Below are positions 8,580 through 19,193 of a DNA stretch of 64,000 nt, in pieces. Where the stretch lies: positions 558,001 through 622,000 of the forward strand of contig NZ_FO704550.1 in NCBI RefSeq assembly GCF_000968195.1, written 5' to 3'. The translations under genes were made by a program, and so were the position numbers. Below the pieces are notes generated by a model. The model did not search any database. It was not told the origin of the DNA and worked only from the letters and a program-made list of their open reading frames with translations. The stretch's first letter is position 1. Each line of letters opens with the position of its first letter. The DNA is from Xenorhabdus doucetiae. Lineage in GTDB: Bacteria; Pseudomonadota; Gammaproteobacteria; Enterobacterales; Enterobacteriaceae.

Positions 8580-11323
8580 AACACCTCCTGCTTAGGATAA
8601 AAACCGATGATGGGATCGTAAGTAAAATTAGGGTCATTCTCCGGCAACCAGATAGACAGGTATTTGGCGGATTTGAATCTGTCCTGTAACCGCGCTATCG
8701 CCTGAGTCAGTGATTCAGGCATGGGCTGCAACTTATCGGCATATTTGTTTTTGGGGAGTTTGAGGATGCTGAGTTGAACCGGGAATTTTTCATCCTCAAC
8801 CCATGGTATCAATTCACCGTTTTCAGTCAGTTTGACGAGCAGGACATTGACGGTTTCTTGGTCGCTAAATCGGGTACTAATATCGCAATTATCGTCATAC
8901 CAGCCGCGAGCACTACGATGACTATATTCGTGGCGTTGCCATTGCAGCACTTGTGACCGTGCCACGGCGTCCTTACTCCGGCCTTCCGCTATCGCGTCAT
9001 CATCCCTGAATTTGAGGGCATCGGGGATTTGCTCATCGGCATCTTCGCCATAAACCGCTTCAATCAAGGTTCGCGCCTCAGCCGGAATGCGAATGGCACC
9101 CAAGCGCCGGAGTTCACGCAAGCCAAGCCATAAACGCCCGGCTGAACGATAAACATATTGCGTATTGCGGAAATTTTGGCTCAGCCAATCGGTTTTGGGT
9201 TGTTCATCCCATGCTGGCGCGTGGAGATATAATTCAGGTGCCGGGCGACTGTCAATAATACCCGGCTGATATTCTCCCTCGGCATTGCGGGTATGGCGAT
9301 GCAGGCGGCCAACCCGTTGGATCAAATCATCAATCGGGCAGATATCAGCGATCATCACATCGGTATCGGCATCAAGGCTCTCCTGAAAAACCTGCGTGGT
9401 AATCAGGATTTTCCCTTGCCGCGCCCCCGGTTTGCTTTTCTTACCAAATGCTTTCAACACCCCATTTTCGATCCGTTTCCGGTCATGCAGAATAAAGCGG
9501 CTGTGGAACAGGGAACAATTTTCCGGCTGATCCATCTGCGACTGAATCAGCCGGAAGGCTTGCAGGGCATCATCCACGGAGTTACGCACCCAAACCACGC
9601 ATTGCCCATTTTGCACCGCATTCAGGGCAATCTGTACGCATTCATCCAGATGATTGACGGTTTTTACCGCGACAGAGCGGCTGACATCCGCACGGCTGCG
9701 CAAGGGCGTTTCAATCAGGGGTTCTTCCGGGTCTAACGTGACTTGAGTGGCCAGTGGAAAAGCGGTTTCTTGCAGTTTCTGTGGCGCTATGCCGCCGGCT
9801 GATAACCAGATATCCACCAGCCGTTGGCGCTGTTTTAAGGAAAGGGTGGCGGTCAGCAGTATCACCGAACCGCCTTGATGCAGGTGCAGGCTTAACAGGC
9901 TTTCCAGCAAAGCAAACATATACTCGTCTGCGGCGTGTACCTCATCAAAAATTAATACCTTGCGATTTAACCCAATCATCCGCAGTGATTGATATTTTCT
10001 TGGCAAAACTGCCAGCAATGCCTGATCGATCGTTCCCACGCCCACCGAGGCCAGCAGTGCTTTTTTATTGGAATCGGCCAGCCATTGGTGGCACTGCGCG
10101 GTTGCAGTGGTATCGTCTCCGGCGTAATCGCTGTCGTTATGCTCGGAGGTCAGGATGATGTCACGGAAATGATCATTCATCTCGCGTGCACCATGTGCAA
10201 GAACAATACTGGGTAGCTTGCCATGCTGAGTATCGAACATCCGATGGTAGTGTTCAGCAATGCGGCCAAACATGGCGTTAGAGGTGGCCATGGTTGGCAG
10301 GCCGAAATAGAAGCCATCTGCCGCGCCGGTCTGCATCAGGCGATGAGTCAGGGCAAGGGCAGCTTCGGTTTTTCCGGCTCCCGTGACATCCTCCAGGATA
10401 AAAAGCTGCGGGGAGTCATCAATCGGGACTTCCTCCGCCCATTGTTGCAGTGGAGTTGGCGAAAAGCGGTAATAATCTTGAATTGAGGTGTAAGGCGATA
10501 TCACCGGTGTATGATGGATATCAATGCCATTCAGGGCAATTTGCGCCTGTTTCTGGGCAATTCGCCAATATTCTGCCAACGGAAGGGCTTGGGTTTGATA
10601 ACGGAAATGATAACTGTCAGAGCCTATCCAATCCGCCAGAACCACAAGGCCGGCAAGTTGCCAGCTTACTTGTTTCAGATTGTGTTGCCAGTCTTGTGAC
10701 AGCAGTTTTTCCCGTGGCAGACGGGGTTGAAAAAGTTTAAGCAAATCATGGGTAAATACATTTGCGTCATCACTATTTTGGGGGTCAGTGAAATCAACAA
10801 TATCATTGTGTTTACCGTCATCAATGGGCTTACCATGATGGCCAAGCATACACTGCATCAAGACCATCAGGGTATCCTGAGCATGGTCTTTTTCTCTGAG
10901 GGAGAGCGGGTTATTGTTTCCCACCAATGACAGCAGGACATCATCCCGAATATTTCGCCAGAAAAATAATCCCAATTGATCATGCCGGAAATTTCGGGAG
11001 TCGTAGGGTTTACGCTGATCAGGTTTAATAAGGTCAGTATTTTCTTGAGAATATAATTGCTGAAATGCCGAGGCAAATTTGCCGAGATCATGCAGCGCCA
11101 AAAAGAATGAAAACAGGTTTTGTAATGATTCCGGTGATAGCTGTAAAAAATCGGCCAGATCTTGCGTCAGTTTTTTTTGTGGTGCCAATAATAATTGGCC
11201 TACGGCGGCAACATCCAGACAATGGTAGGCCAGCAGATGATAGTTTTCGTCAGAATAGGGATTTTTTTTCGCTTTACCCCAATATCGTGTGAGGTAGCCA
11301 GAATGATTGATTAACTCAGGCAT
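8576..11323 (-). CDS. cas3: Cas3 nuclease-helicase (type I-E)
   Basis: Cas3 is the single-strand nuclease and 3'-5' helicase that degrades DNA marked by Cascade. The 915-residue protein has an N-terminal HD nuclease domain (LLAYHCLDVAAVG, then the HD pair in LALHDLGKF near residue 98). A superfamily 2 helicase follows: Walker A LEDVTGAGKTEAAL, the DEVH box in LIFDEVHAADEY, LLTATL and motif VI QRVGRLHRH. All key residues are present and there is no internal stop. It is the first cas gene; 64 bases separate it from the upstream VOC gene, so the operon promoter lies either in that gap or upstream of the VOC gene. Confidence 0.96.
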   Translation of the reverse strand: MPELINHSGYLTRYWGKAKKNPYSDENYHLLAYHCLDVAAVGQLLLAPQKKLTQDLADFLQLSPESLQNLFSFFLALHDLGKFASAFQQLYSQENTDLIKPDQRKPYDSRNFRHDQLGLFFWRNIRDDVLLSLVGNNNPLSLREKDHAQDTLMVLMQCMLGHHGKPIDDGKHNDIVDFTDPQNSDDANVFTHDLLKLFQPRLPREKLLSQDWQHNLKQVSWQLAGLVVLADWIGSDSYHFRYQTQALPLAEYWRIAQKQAQIALNGIDIHHTPVISPYTSIQDYYRFSPTPLQQWAEEVPIDDSPQLFILEDVTGAGKTEAALALTHRLMQTGAADGFYFGLPTMATSNAMFGRIAEHYHRMFDTQHGKLPSIVLAHGAREMNDHFRDIILTSEHNDSDYAGDDTTATAQCHQWLADSNKKALLASVGVGTIDQALLAVLPRKYQSLRMIGLNRKVLIFDEVHAADEYMFALLESLLSLHLHQGGSVILLTATLSLKQRQRLVDIWLSAGGIAPQKLQETAFPLATQVTLDPEEPLIETPLRSRADVSRSVAVKTVNHLDECVQIALNAVQNGQCVVWVRNSVDDALQAFRLIQSQMDQPENCSLFHSRFILHDRKRIENGVLKAFGKKSKPGARQGKILITTQVFQESLDADTDVMIADICPIDDLIQRVGRLHRHTRNAEGEYQPGIIDSRPAPELYLHAPAWDEQPKTDWLSQNFRNTQYVYRSAGRLWLGLRELRRLGAIRIPAEARTLIEAVYGEDADEQIPDALKFRDDDAIAEGRSKDAVARSQVLQWQRHEYSHRSARGWYDDNCDISTRFSDQETVNVLLVKLTENGELIPWVEDEKFPVQLSILKLPKNKYADKLQPMPESLTQAIARLQDRFKSAKYLSIWLPENDPNFTYDPIIGFYPKQEVL

Positions 11324-11387
11324 GTTTTTTCACCGTGAAATAAAATTTCAACCTGTCTCCATTCATGAAATCGCATTATTGAGGTTG

Positions 11388-11816
11388 TTATTCGATATAT
11401 TGGCTAAACCGAAGTAAATAACCATCTGGATCTTGCACAAGGAATTCTCTCTGACAGATTTGAGTGTCGCCTATGCAGTAATAATTATTTTCTGCCGGGC
11501 GATAAAGTTCGATGTCATTAATTTTCAGACTGGCGAGAAGTGGGGTAATATCATCAACTTCAATCTGAAAATTAATACCACGCCCTAAAGGCTTATTAAG
11601 TTCTCCGGTATTCCAACCTTCATCATGAAATGCCTCCAGCATTAATTGCGCCTCCCCTAAACTTAAATAGGCAAAGTCAGGATCTTCTCGCTGGATTAAT
11701 ACTTCGAACCCTAATATTTTTTGATAGAAATTGAGCGAAACAGAAAAATCGGTCACAGTCAGTTCCGGCACCATGCGATTCCAGTATGTTATTTCTGTTG
11801 TGGTGTGAGTGCCCAA
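11388..11816 (-). CDS. VOC-superfamily (glyoxalase/bleomycin-resistance-like) protein
   Basis: This 142-residue protein has two betaalphabetabetabeta-type halves typical of the vicinal oxygen chelate fold. The first half contains PELTVTDFSVSLNFYQKILGFEV and the metal-side segment EAQLMLEAF. The second half contains INFQIEVDDI and ends FLVQDPDGYLLRFSQYIE, the usual C-terminal motif with its metal-binding acid. The family includes bleomycin-binding proteins and glyoxalases, and the substrate cannot be read from sequence. It lies between the CRISPR array and cas3, on the same strand as both. It is not a known cas gene and may be an insertion in the locus or a bystander. Confidence 0.85.
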   Translation of the reverse strand: MGTHTTTEITYWNRMVPELTVTDFSVSLNFYQKILGFEVLIQREDPDFAYLSLGEAQLMLEAFHDEGWNTGELNKPLGRGINFQIEVDDITPLLASLKINDIELYRPAENNYYCIGDTQICQREFLVQDPDGYLLRFSQYIE

Positions 11817-12114
11817 GATGTTTCCTTATGTGATTATATTATTTTAAAATAGCGGATCATGTAAAAAGTCAGTTAAATCATTTGCATTAACAACAGATTT
11901 GGATAATTTACCCGATTTTCTACCATTTCTTCATTAGGGTAATGTTTTATATGGAATATTGATCACATTTAAAATTATATGGGCGGACAGTAATAAAAAT
12001 CCTATTGCATCAGAATCTAAATTCTGCTGGTTATTTTTATGACCGCCTTGTAATAATTTCACAATGTTTTTTCTTCTTTTAGGTTATTTTTATCTGCCAA
12101 AACTGCAATAATGA

Positions 12115-15100
12115 CGGTTTATCCCCGTGCTTACGGGGAACATACATCCACTTTATAACGTCCACCTTCAAGCGCCGGTTTATCCCCGCACTTACGGGGA
12201 ACATCTCCACTTCACCAAGCGAGAAAACTATAGATACGGTTCATCCCCGCACTCACGGGGAACACTATTAGTGTTTTTAACCATAAGTTAATTATCGCGG
12301 TTTATCCCCGCACTCACGGGGAACACTCAAAGTCGCCGATATCCGCCGCTGCCCGTACCGGTTTATCCCCGCACTCACGGGGAACACGGAGTAGGCGGAC
12401 GCATTAGACGGTCGCGTTTCGGTTTATCCCCGCACTCACGGGGAACACCCGAGAGAGACCGCCGCTATCATCAGTAAGCGCGGTTTATCCCCGCACTCAC
12501 GGGGAACACCCTCAACGCCTTGAGCTTTTGCTGATACTCGGCGGTTTATCCCCGCACTCACGGGGAACACTCATAGGCCGAGTTATAAACTGGTCAGTAA
12601 TGGCGGTTTATCCCCGCACTCACGGGGAACACTTCTCAATGGCATAACGCTCTGCGGCCGTTTCCGGTTTATCCCCGCACTCACGGGGAACACCCTACTG
12701 TTAGCTCGACTAATGTCAAAGTGGACGGTTTATCCCCGCACTCACGGGGAACACGGAATAATGGCGATTTTGAGTACTGATAATGCCGGTTTATCCCCGC
12801 ACTCACGGGGAACACATAACCGATGCCGGCATTACCGAACGGCACGTCGGTTTATCCCCGCACTCACGGGGAACACTTTGTAATTATTGAATCGAGTCTT
12901 TATATTCCGGTTTATCCCCGCACTCACGGGGAACACATTTCAAATATTCTGCTCTGGCGATACCCATACGGTTTATCCCCGCACTCACGGGGAACACGGG
13001 ATGCAATTCTCTGATTACGGTAAGAATCACGGTTTATCCCCGCACTCACGGGGAACACAAAAAGTCAGCTATTTGTTTTAATGTTGAATACGGTTTATCC
13101 CCGCACTCACGGGGAACACAATAGAGCCAGTGGGTAGTTTTCCATGATGATCGGTTTATCCCCGCACTCACGGGGAACACTTAAAATGCTTAAAATTTGG
13201 CAGGTTTTGATAACGGTTTATCCCCGCACTCACGGGGAACACCTTTCCGTAAATTTGCCATTCTCCCATTCCTTCGGTTTATCCCCGCACTCACGGGGAA
13301 CACGTGGATATCATTAACCAGAAACACGCAGAAGCCGGTTTATCCCCGCACTCACGGGGAACACTCGTACAAAATTTAATAGGAAATAAATAGATGCGGT
13401 TTATCCCCGCACTCACGGGGAACACTGATGCCGTAGGACGGTTGGCCCCTGGTGAACCGGTTTATCCCCGCACTCACGGGGAACACCACCGTGGTACCCA
13501 GCACCACCAAATCCAATACGGTTTATCCCCGCACTCACGGGGAACACGGAAATTAAATCGCATATTGTTTCCACGAATGCGGTTTATCCCCGCACTCACG
13601 GGGAACACCTGAACAATGCACGGTACAGAAACATATAGCCCGGTTTATCCCCGCACTCACGGGGAACACATGTGCCGTTGCGTACAAAATATTTGAATAC
13701 GCGGTTTATCCCCGCACTCACGGGGAACACCCCTTCAGCTATAGCATCCTCCACGCTGATATCGGTTTATCCCCGCACTCACGGGGAACACCCAGCCCGG
13801 CATATGCTACAAATCGCTGCCAATCGGTTTATCCCCGCACTCACGGGGAACACGTTGAACAGGTAAAAGAAGAAATTACTAATACCGGTTTATCCCCGCA
13901 CTCACGGGGAACACTCCTCTATAGTTGATTTAAATCGTTGTTTTAACGGTTTATCCCCGCACTCACGGGGAACACAATGATTATCTAAACCACGAACACA
14001 TAGAATGCGGTTTATCCCCGCACTCACGGGGAACACTAATAGCGCGGGTTGCGCAGTTCGGGGATTTGCGGTTTATCCCCGCACTCACGGGGAACACACA
14101 GAATCCTCGTCTACCACAAACTCATCTGGCGGTTTATCCCCGCACTCACGGGGAACACTCCCTTGTTTTTAGTTGCTATCCGTTCGTTCACGGTTTATCC
14201 CCGCACTCACGGGGAACACAATGATTATCTAAACCACGAACACATAGAATGCGGTTTATCCCCGCACTCACGGGGAACACATGCCAGTGAGCATAGTAGT
14301 TTGTCGCATTGACGGTTTATCCCCGCACTCACGGGGAACACGAACCACTTACGAGTATCAACCCGTAATTTTGCGGTTTATCCCCGCACTCACGGGGAAC
14401 ACCGGATACCATCACTTTGCAAAAACTGACTCGGCGGTTTATCCCCGCACTCACGGGGAACACATACTGATTTGCCCCTTCAATACCAAGACTGCCGGTT
14501 TATCCCCGCACTCACGGGGAACACTTTATATCTCTGTATCCATTTAACTAAGGGGACGGTTTATCCCCGCACTCACGGGGAACACAATTTCTGACGCCTC
14601 CAGTATCCGTCGCTGGGCGGTTTATCCCCGCACTCACGGGGAACACTTAATGCCCCCGGTTAATACACCTGGCAATGTCGGTTTATCCCCGCACTCACGG
14701 GGAACACAGGCAGTGAATGGCTAACCTAAACCAATGTAACGGTTTATCCCCGCACTCACGGGGAACACAGTGATAATAACACTTAGTTATTTTTTGGGTC
14801 CGGTTTATCCCCGCACTCACGGGGAACACACTCTCCACTGCTTCATCCGGTTTATTGATCCCGGTTTATCCCCGCACTCACGGGGAACACCACCCCTTCC
14901 GCTTTCGCGTGGGCGATAATGTCGGTTTATCCCCGCACTCACGGGGAACACTGCAACCCCCTGAGACATAACCTCAGCGAATACGGTTTATCCCCGCACT
15001 CACGGGGAACACCGTGCTTTTAACGTCCACTATCCAATGATGAGCGGTTTATCCCCGCACTCACGGGGAACACGTCAAAATCATTGATAGGATTAATGTC

Positions 15101-17028
15101 CAGTGCGGTTTATCCCCGCACTCACGGGGAACACATAAACATAACTGGTGGTTCATGGTGGTGTTACGGTTTATCCCCGCACTCACGGGGAACACGATTA
15201 AGTAGTGCAATATTCTACTTAGGAAACCGGTTTATCCCCGCACTCACGGGGAACACCGGGACGGGTACACCAACCGGTAACGCTGAGCCGGTTTATCCCC
15301 GCACTCACGGGGAACACGTTGCAGATTGCCATGATAATAAATCACGCAGCGGTTTATCCCCGCACTCACGGGGAACACAAAAGTCGGAGCGCCAGTGATA
15401 GTAAAAGTTACGGTTTATCCCCGCACTCACGGGGAACACCTGAACAGGATTATGTACGTCTCCTCGGAGAACGGTTTATCCCCGCACTCACGGGGAACAC
15501 CAGCTTGTACCAACCAGCTAGCCCATGTGTGTCGGTTTATCCCCGCACTCACGGGGAACACCTGAGTAGGCGCGGGAAGCGATACATGAATGCCGGTTTA
15601 TCCCCGCACTCACGGGGAACACTTGGTTGATGGCTTGGTATGGACGAACACCCACGGTTTATCCCCGCACTCACGGGGAACACTGTTGCAGATTGCCATG
15701 ATAATAAATCACGCAGCGGTTTATCCCCGCACTCACGGGGAACACTCCAGCGCCTTAATCAGCGCATCCAACTGACGCGGTTTATCCCCGCACTCACGGG
15801 GAACACCAGCAAGAGATGCAGAGGGAGAGTTTTATCGTCGGTTTATCCCCGCACTCACGGGGAACACAAACGTATCAATAAACGCCCAGTAAACGCAGAC
15901 GGTTTATCCCCGCACTCACGGGGAACACGCCATGATAATAAATCACGCAGCTTATCAACTCGGTTTATCCCCGCACTCACGGGGAACACTATATCGGCTA
16001 GACCTGGATCATTCATACTATCGGTTTATCCCCGCACTCACGGGGAACACCTCCATGTACATTCTTACCGCCATATCCGCGCCGGTTTATCCCCGCACTC
16101 ACGGGGAACACGAAGCCAAGTTAGAACTGGTTAGAATGAACATACGGTTTATCCCCGCACTCACGGGGAACACGGAGAAGCTGGAGATGGTCAATAAATA
16201 TGCTCACGGTTTATCCCCGCACTCACGGGGAACACTCATTGTTCATTAATCGTTTCATTCAAACCCTCGGTTTATCCCCGCACTCACGGGGAACACCATT
16301 GTCTTGTTGTATATTTTCCGACATATTACGGTTTATCCCCGCACTCACGGGGAACACTGCATTATCCCCCCTGTTCACTGTGATCAAGGCGGTTTATCCC
16401 CGCACTCACGGGGAACACTCAACACGATAACCCACGATATCCGAATTATCCGGTTTATCCCCGCACTCACGGGGAACACATCGGCCTGAACCTGCATCAG
16501 CACTACGTCCCCGGTTTATCCCCGCACTCACGGGGAACACACATAAGACACAAAGTCAGCGTTGGAATCCTGCGGTTTATCCCCGCACTCACGGGGAACA
16601 CATCGACCTCCAGTACAATGGCACCAACATATTCGGTTTATCCCCGCACTCACGGGGAACACGACCAGCCATTACGTTGTTGGTTAAAGTGATTCGGTTT
16701 ATCCCCGCACTCACGGGGAACACTGGCTACGTGCCAACTCAGAGGTTAGTGAGTACGGTTTATCCCCGCACTCACGGGGAACACTAGAAAAAGTGGATAT
16801 TAGAAACTGTTGATTTCGGTTTATCCCCGCACTCACGGGGAACACGTAATCCACGCCCTGACTGATGACGCCTGCCACGGTTTATCCCCGCACTCACGGG
16901 GAACACACCACCGGGGGAATCGATATCCAGACAAATACCGGTTTATCCCCGCACTCACGGGGAACACGAAAAGCGCGTTCATTTTTGGTGACAGAATATC
17001 GGTTTATCCCCGCACTCACGGGGAACAC
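12115..17028 (-). CRISPR. Type I-E CRISPR array, 81 repeats and 80 spacers
   Basis: A 29-base repeat recurs every 61 bases. On the plus strand it begins CGGTTTATCCCCG, has centre CACT and ends CACGGGGAACAC. Walking repeat starts from 12115 to 17000 gives 81 repeats and 80 spacers. Spacers are 32 bases except one of 31 (12877-12907) and several of 33. The three left-most repeats are degenerate (12115: GTGCTTACGGGGAACAT; 12176: ...CTTACGGGGAACAT; 12237: CGGTTCATC). That marks the left end as leader-distal and old, and the leader lies at the right. The repeat hairpin fits Cas6e. One spacer is duplicated exactly (13976-14007 and 14220-14251), and a related set is at 15318, 15684 and 15929. The many short frames read across this array are repeat artefacts. 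Confidence 0.99.
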
Positions 17029-17090
17029 ACCAATTTTATCCCACTGTTTTACAACCCCTTTTTAGGGCGAAAAAATTCTACCATCTTTTC
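17029..17090 (-). promoter_or_regulatory. Leader of the main CRISPR array
   Basis: This AT-rich region abuts the newest repeat. On the minus strand it contains a GATGGTAGAATTTTTTCG block (17068-17085) that is nearly identical to the block beside the solitary repeat at cas2, at almost the same distance from its repeat (39 against 37 bases). A TGGTAGA core also occurs in the E. coli leader as I recall it, about 60 bases upstream of the first repeat, where the Cas1-Cas2 complex is anchored. The array promoter is expected here or slightly further right, up to about 17150; I cannot fix its -10 and -35 elements. Confidence 0.7.
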
Positions 17091-17383
17091 CGCCTATAAA
17101 TCAGGCAAATTTTTTTCTCGAATTAGCCTTTGTAACGCAGGTCACATTTGATCCATATCGACCAGACCAACAAAATGTTGCAGGAATAAAAGGAGAGCGC
17201 AGCAAAGGCACAGAGTTAGTGACAGGCGCGTGTGACTCATCACAATTTCAGACCTTGCTGATCAATAAGATGCGAGTATATTGGCATTTTTCACTCAAAA
17301 GCGTGTTGTAATGAGGTATAAATGTGTTAAAACCGCAGGTTATTCATTTGTGCCTATCAATAACTGATCGTATTACATTAAAA

Positions 17384-18379
17384 ATGAAGAAAAAACGCCC
17401 AGCTTTACAAGATGTTGCAGACCTCGTTGGGGTCACCAAAATGACGGTCAGCCGTTTTTTACGTCATCCCGATCAGGTTTCTGAGGCATTGGGAAAACGA
17501 ATAGCGGAAGCGGTGGATCAACTGAGTTACATTCCCAATCGCGTACCGGATATTCTTTCCAATTCCACCAGTCGCACAATCGGTGTTTTGCTCCCTTCAT
17601 TGACCAATCAGGTGTTTGCCGAAGTGATTCGTGGCATCGAGCATGTGACGGATCGCAACGGCTATCAGACCATGCTTGCCCACTATGGTTATTCAGCCCA
17701 GAAAGAAGAAGAGCGTTTGCTCTCCCTGCTTTCTTACAATATTGATGGACTGATTTTGGCAGAGCGCACGCACACACCTAAGACGTTGAAAGTATTGCAA
17801 ACCGTCGGCATTCCCGTTGTTGAATTGATGGACAGTGTGTCGCCTTGCCTGGATATTGCTGTCGGGATCGATAATTTTGACGCGGCGCGTCAGATGACTC
17901 TGGCGATGATCGAACGTGGCTGCAAGAATATCATTTATCTTGGTGCACGGCAGGATGAACGGACGTTGATCCGTTTGCAAGGGTTTGAAATGGCAATGCA
18001 CAGTGCCGGACTGCAAGCGAGAAAAATGATGACGCCCGTTAGTTCCTCCTATTCATTGGGAGCGCAGCTTTTGCAAGAGTCCTGCCAGAAATATCCCGAA
18101 GTTGATGGCCTGTTTTGTACGAATGACGATATTGCCATCGGGGCGATTTTTGAGTGCCAGCGACAAGGGATCAAAGTACCGGAAGAAATCGCTGTAGCCG
18201 GCTTTCATGGCCATGATATCGGTCAGGTCATGACGCCCAAACTTGCCAGTGTGCTGACGCCTCGTGATCTCATCGGCCGCAAGGCTGCGGAATCCCTGCT
18301 TGCCCGTTTGAAAGGAGAAAAACTGGAGCAAACGCTGGTCGATGTTGGATTTACTCTTTCATTGGGCGAGAGTGTTTAA
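17384..18379 (+). CDS. gntR: Gluconate utilisation repressor GntR (LacI family)
   Basis: The protein represses gluconate uptake and phosphorylation genes and is released by gluconate. The start at MKKKRPALQDVADLVGVTKM (17384) gives 331 residues, the exact length of E. coli GntR; the longer frame adds an unrelated 20-residue extension. The N-terminal LacI-type helix-turn-helix (DVADLVGVTKMTVSRFLRHP) is followed by the hinge and the periplasmic-binding-protein-like sensor domain, with IGVLLPSLTNQVFAEV, the AGFHGHDIGQV segment and LASVLTPR. It lies upstream of gntK and gntU on the same strand. Operator-like palindromes lie between gntR and gntK. Confidence 0.95.
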   Translation: MKKKRPALQDVADLVGVTKMTVSRFLRHPDQVSEALGKRIAEAVDQLSYIPNRVPDILSNSTSRTIGVLLPSLTNQVFAEVIRGIEHVTDRNGYQTMLAHYGYSAQKEEERLLSLLSYNIDGLILAERTHTPKTLKVLQTVGIPVVELMDSVSPCLDIAVGIDNFDAARQMTLAMIERGCKNIIYLGARQDERTLIRLQGFEMAMHSAGLQARKMMTPVSSSYSLGAQLLQESCQKYPEVDGLFCTNDDIAIGAIFECQRQGIKVPEEIAVAGFHGHDIGQVMTPKLASVLTPRDLIGRKAAESLLARLKGEKLEQTLVDVGFTLSLGESV

Positions 18380-18520
18380 CAAATGAAAAATGTTTAGCAG
18401 ATAAAAGTGTTTAATTTTTGTAGCTCAACATGATGATTTCCCATCTTCAATTGCGATAAACCTCACATTTTCCTTTTCTGGCGATCCTGATTGATTGCTC
18501 ACCATCCTGTACTGCTGTTA

Positions 18521-18550
18521 ATGTTACCGATAATAAGTTACCGGTAACAT
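18521..18550 (+). promoter_or_regulatory. GntR-type operator pair upstream of gntK
   Basis: Two overlapping operator-like sequences are seen: ATGTTACCGATAATAA at 18521-18536 and AAGTTACCGGTAACAT at 18535-18550. The second contains a perfect palindrome, GTTACCGGTAAC. This fits the ATGTTACC/GGTAACAT half-sites of LacI-family gluconate operators. They lie 85-115 bases before the gntK start, where they would cover the gntKU promoter. Confidence 0.8.
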
Positions 18551-18635
18551 TTTGTAGGTGCTATTTCATGGCAAAAATTTTGCAGATAAGTCAAATGGAT
18601 ATCTAAGCAGAAAGATCCGTATAAAGGAGTTTGAT

Positions 18636-19193
18636 ATGAGTGATATCCAACAACCAAACCATGTTTTTGTATTGATGGGGGTATCCGGCAGCGGTAAATC
18701 CGCGGTTGCCAATGGTGTTGCCCGTGAATTGGGGGCGGCGTTTCTGGATGGGGATTTCCTGCATCCCCGTGCCAACATTAACAAAATGGCACAGGGCCAC
18801 GCCTTAAATGATGATGACCGTCAGCCGTGGCTGAAGGCACTCAATGACGCCATTTTTGCCATGCAGCGTACCAATCACACCTCTCTGCTCGTGTGCTCTG
18901 CTTTGAAAAAAAGTTATCGGGATAGGTTGCGTGAGGGCAATAACCACCTGTCATTTCTCTATATGAAAGGCGATTTTGACTTAATTGAAAGCCGCCTGAA
19001 AGCGCGCAAAGGGCACTTCTTCAAACCGCAAATGCTGATCTCGCAATTTGAGACACTGGAAGAACCGGCCAGTGACGAAACCGATGTCCATCACATTGAT
19101 ATCCAACCTGCTCTTGATGACGTCATCAAAAATGCAATTAACGTTATTGAACATATTCAATCCATTGATCGTATTAGTGAGGAGCATTCATGA
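18636..19193 (+). CDS. gntK: Gluconokinase GntK
   Basis: The enzyme phosphorylates D-gluconate to 6-phosphogluconate with ATP in the cytoplasm. The start at MSDIQQPNHVFVLMGVSGSGKS is chosen because a strong AAAGGAG ribosome site lies 8 bases before it; this gives 185 residues, near the family's 175. The Walker A loop GVSGSGKS is at about residues 15-22. FLDGDFLHPRANINKMAQGHALNDDDRQPWL is the family's substrate region, and the CSALKKSYRDRLR segment is also typical. Its stop overlaps the gntU start by 4 bases (ATGA), so the two are co-translated. Confidence 0.95.
   Translation: MSDIQQPNHVFVLMGVSGSGKSAVANGVARELGAAFLDGDFLHPRANINKMAQGHALNDDDRQPWLKALNDAIFAMQRTNHTSLLVCSALKKSYRDRLREGNNHLSFLYMKGDFDLIESRLKARKGHFFKPQMLISQFETLEEPASDETDVHHIDIQPALDDVIKNAINVIEHIQSIDRISEEHS

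Noticed and set aside
11817..12114. Possible extra leader or degenerate repeats to the left of the array
   Set aside because: No repeat-like sequence is seen before 12115 and the decayed repeats show that this is the old end.
12823..17151. Many short plus-strand frames across the array with repeated RFIPALTGNT, VYPRTHGEH and GLSPHSRGT peptides
   Set aside because: These are translations of the CRISPR repeat in three frames, not proteins.
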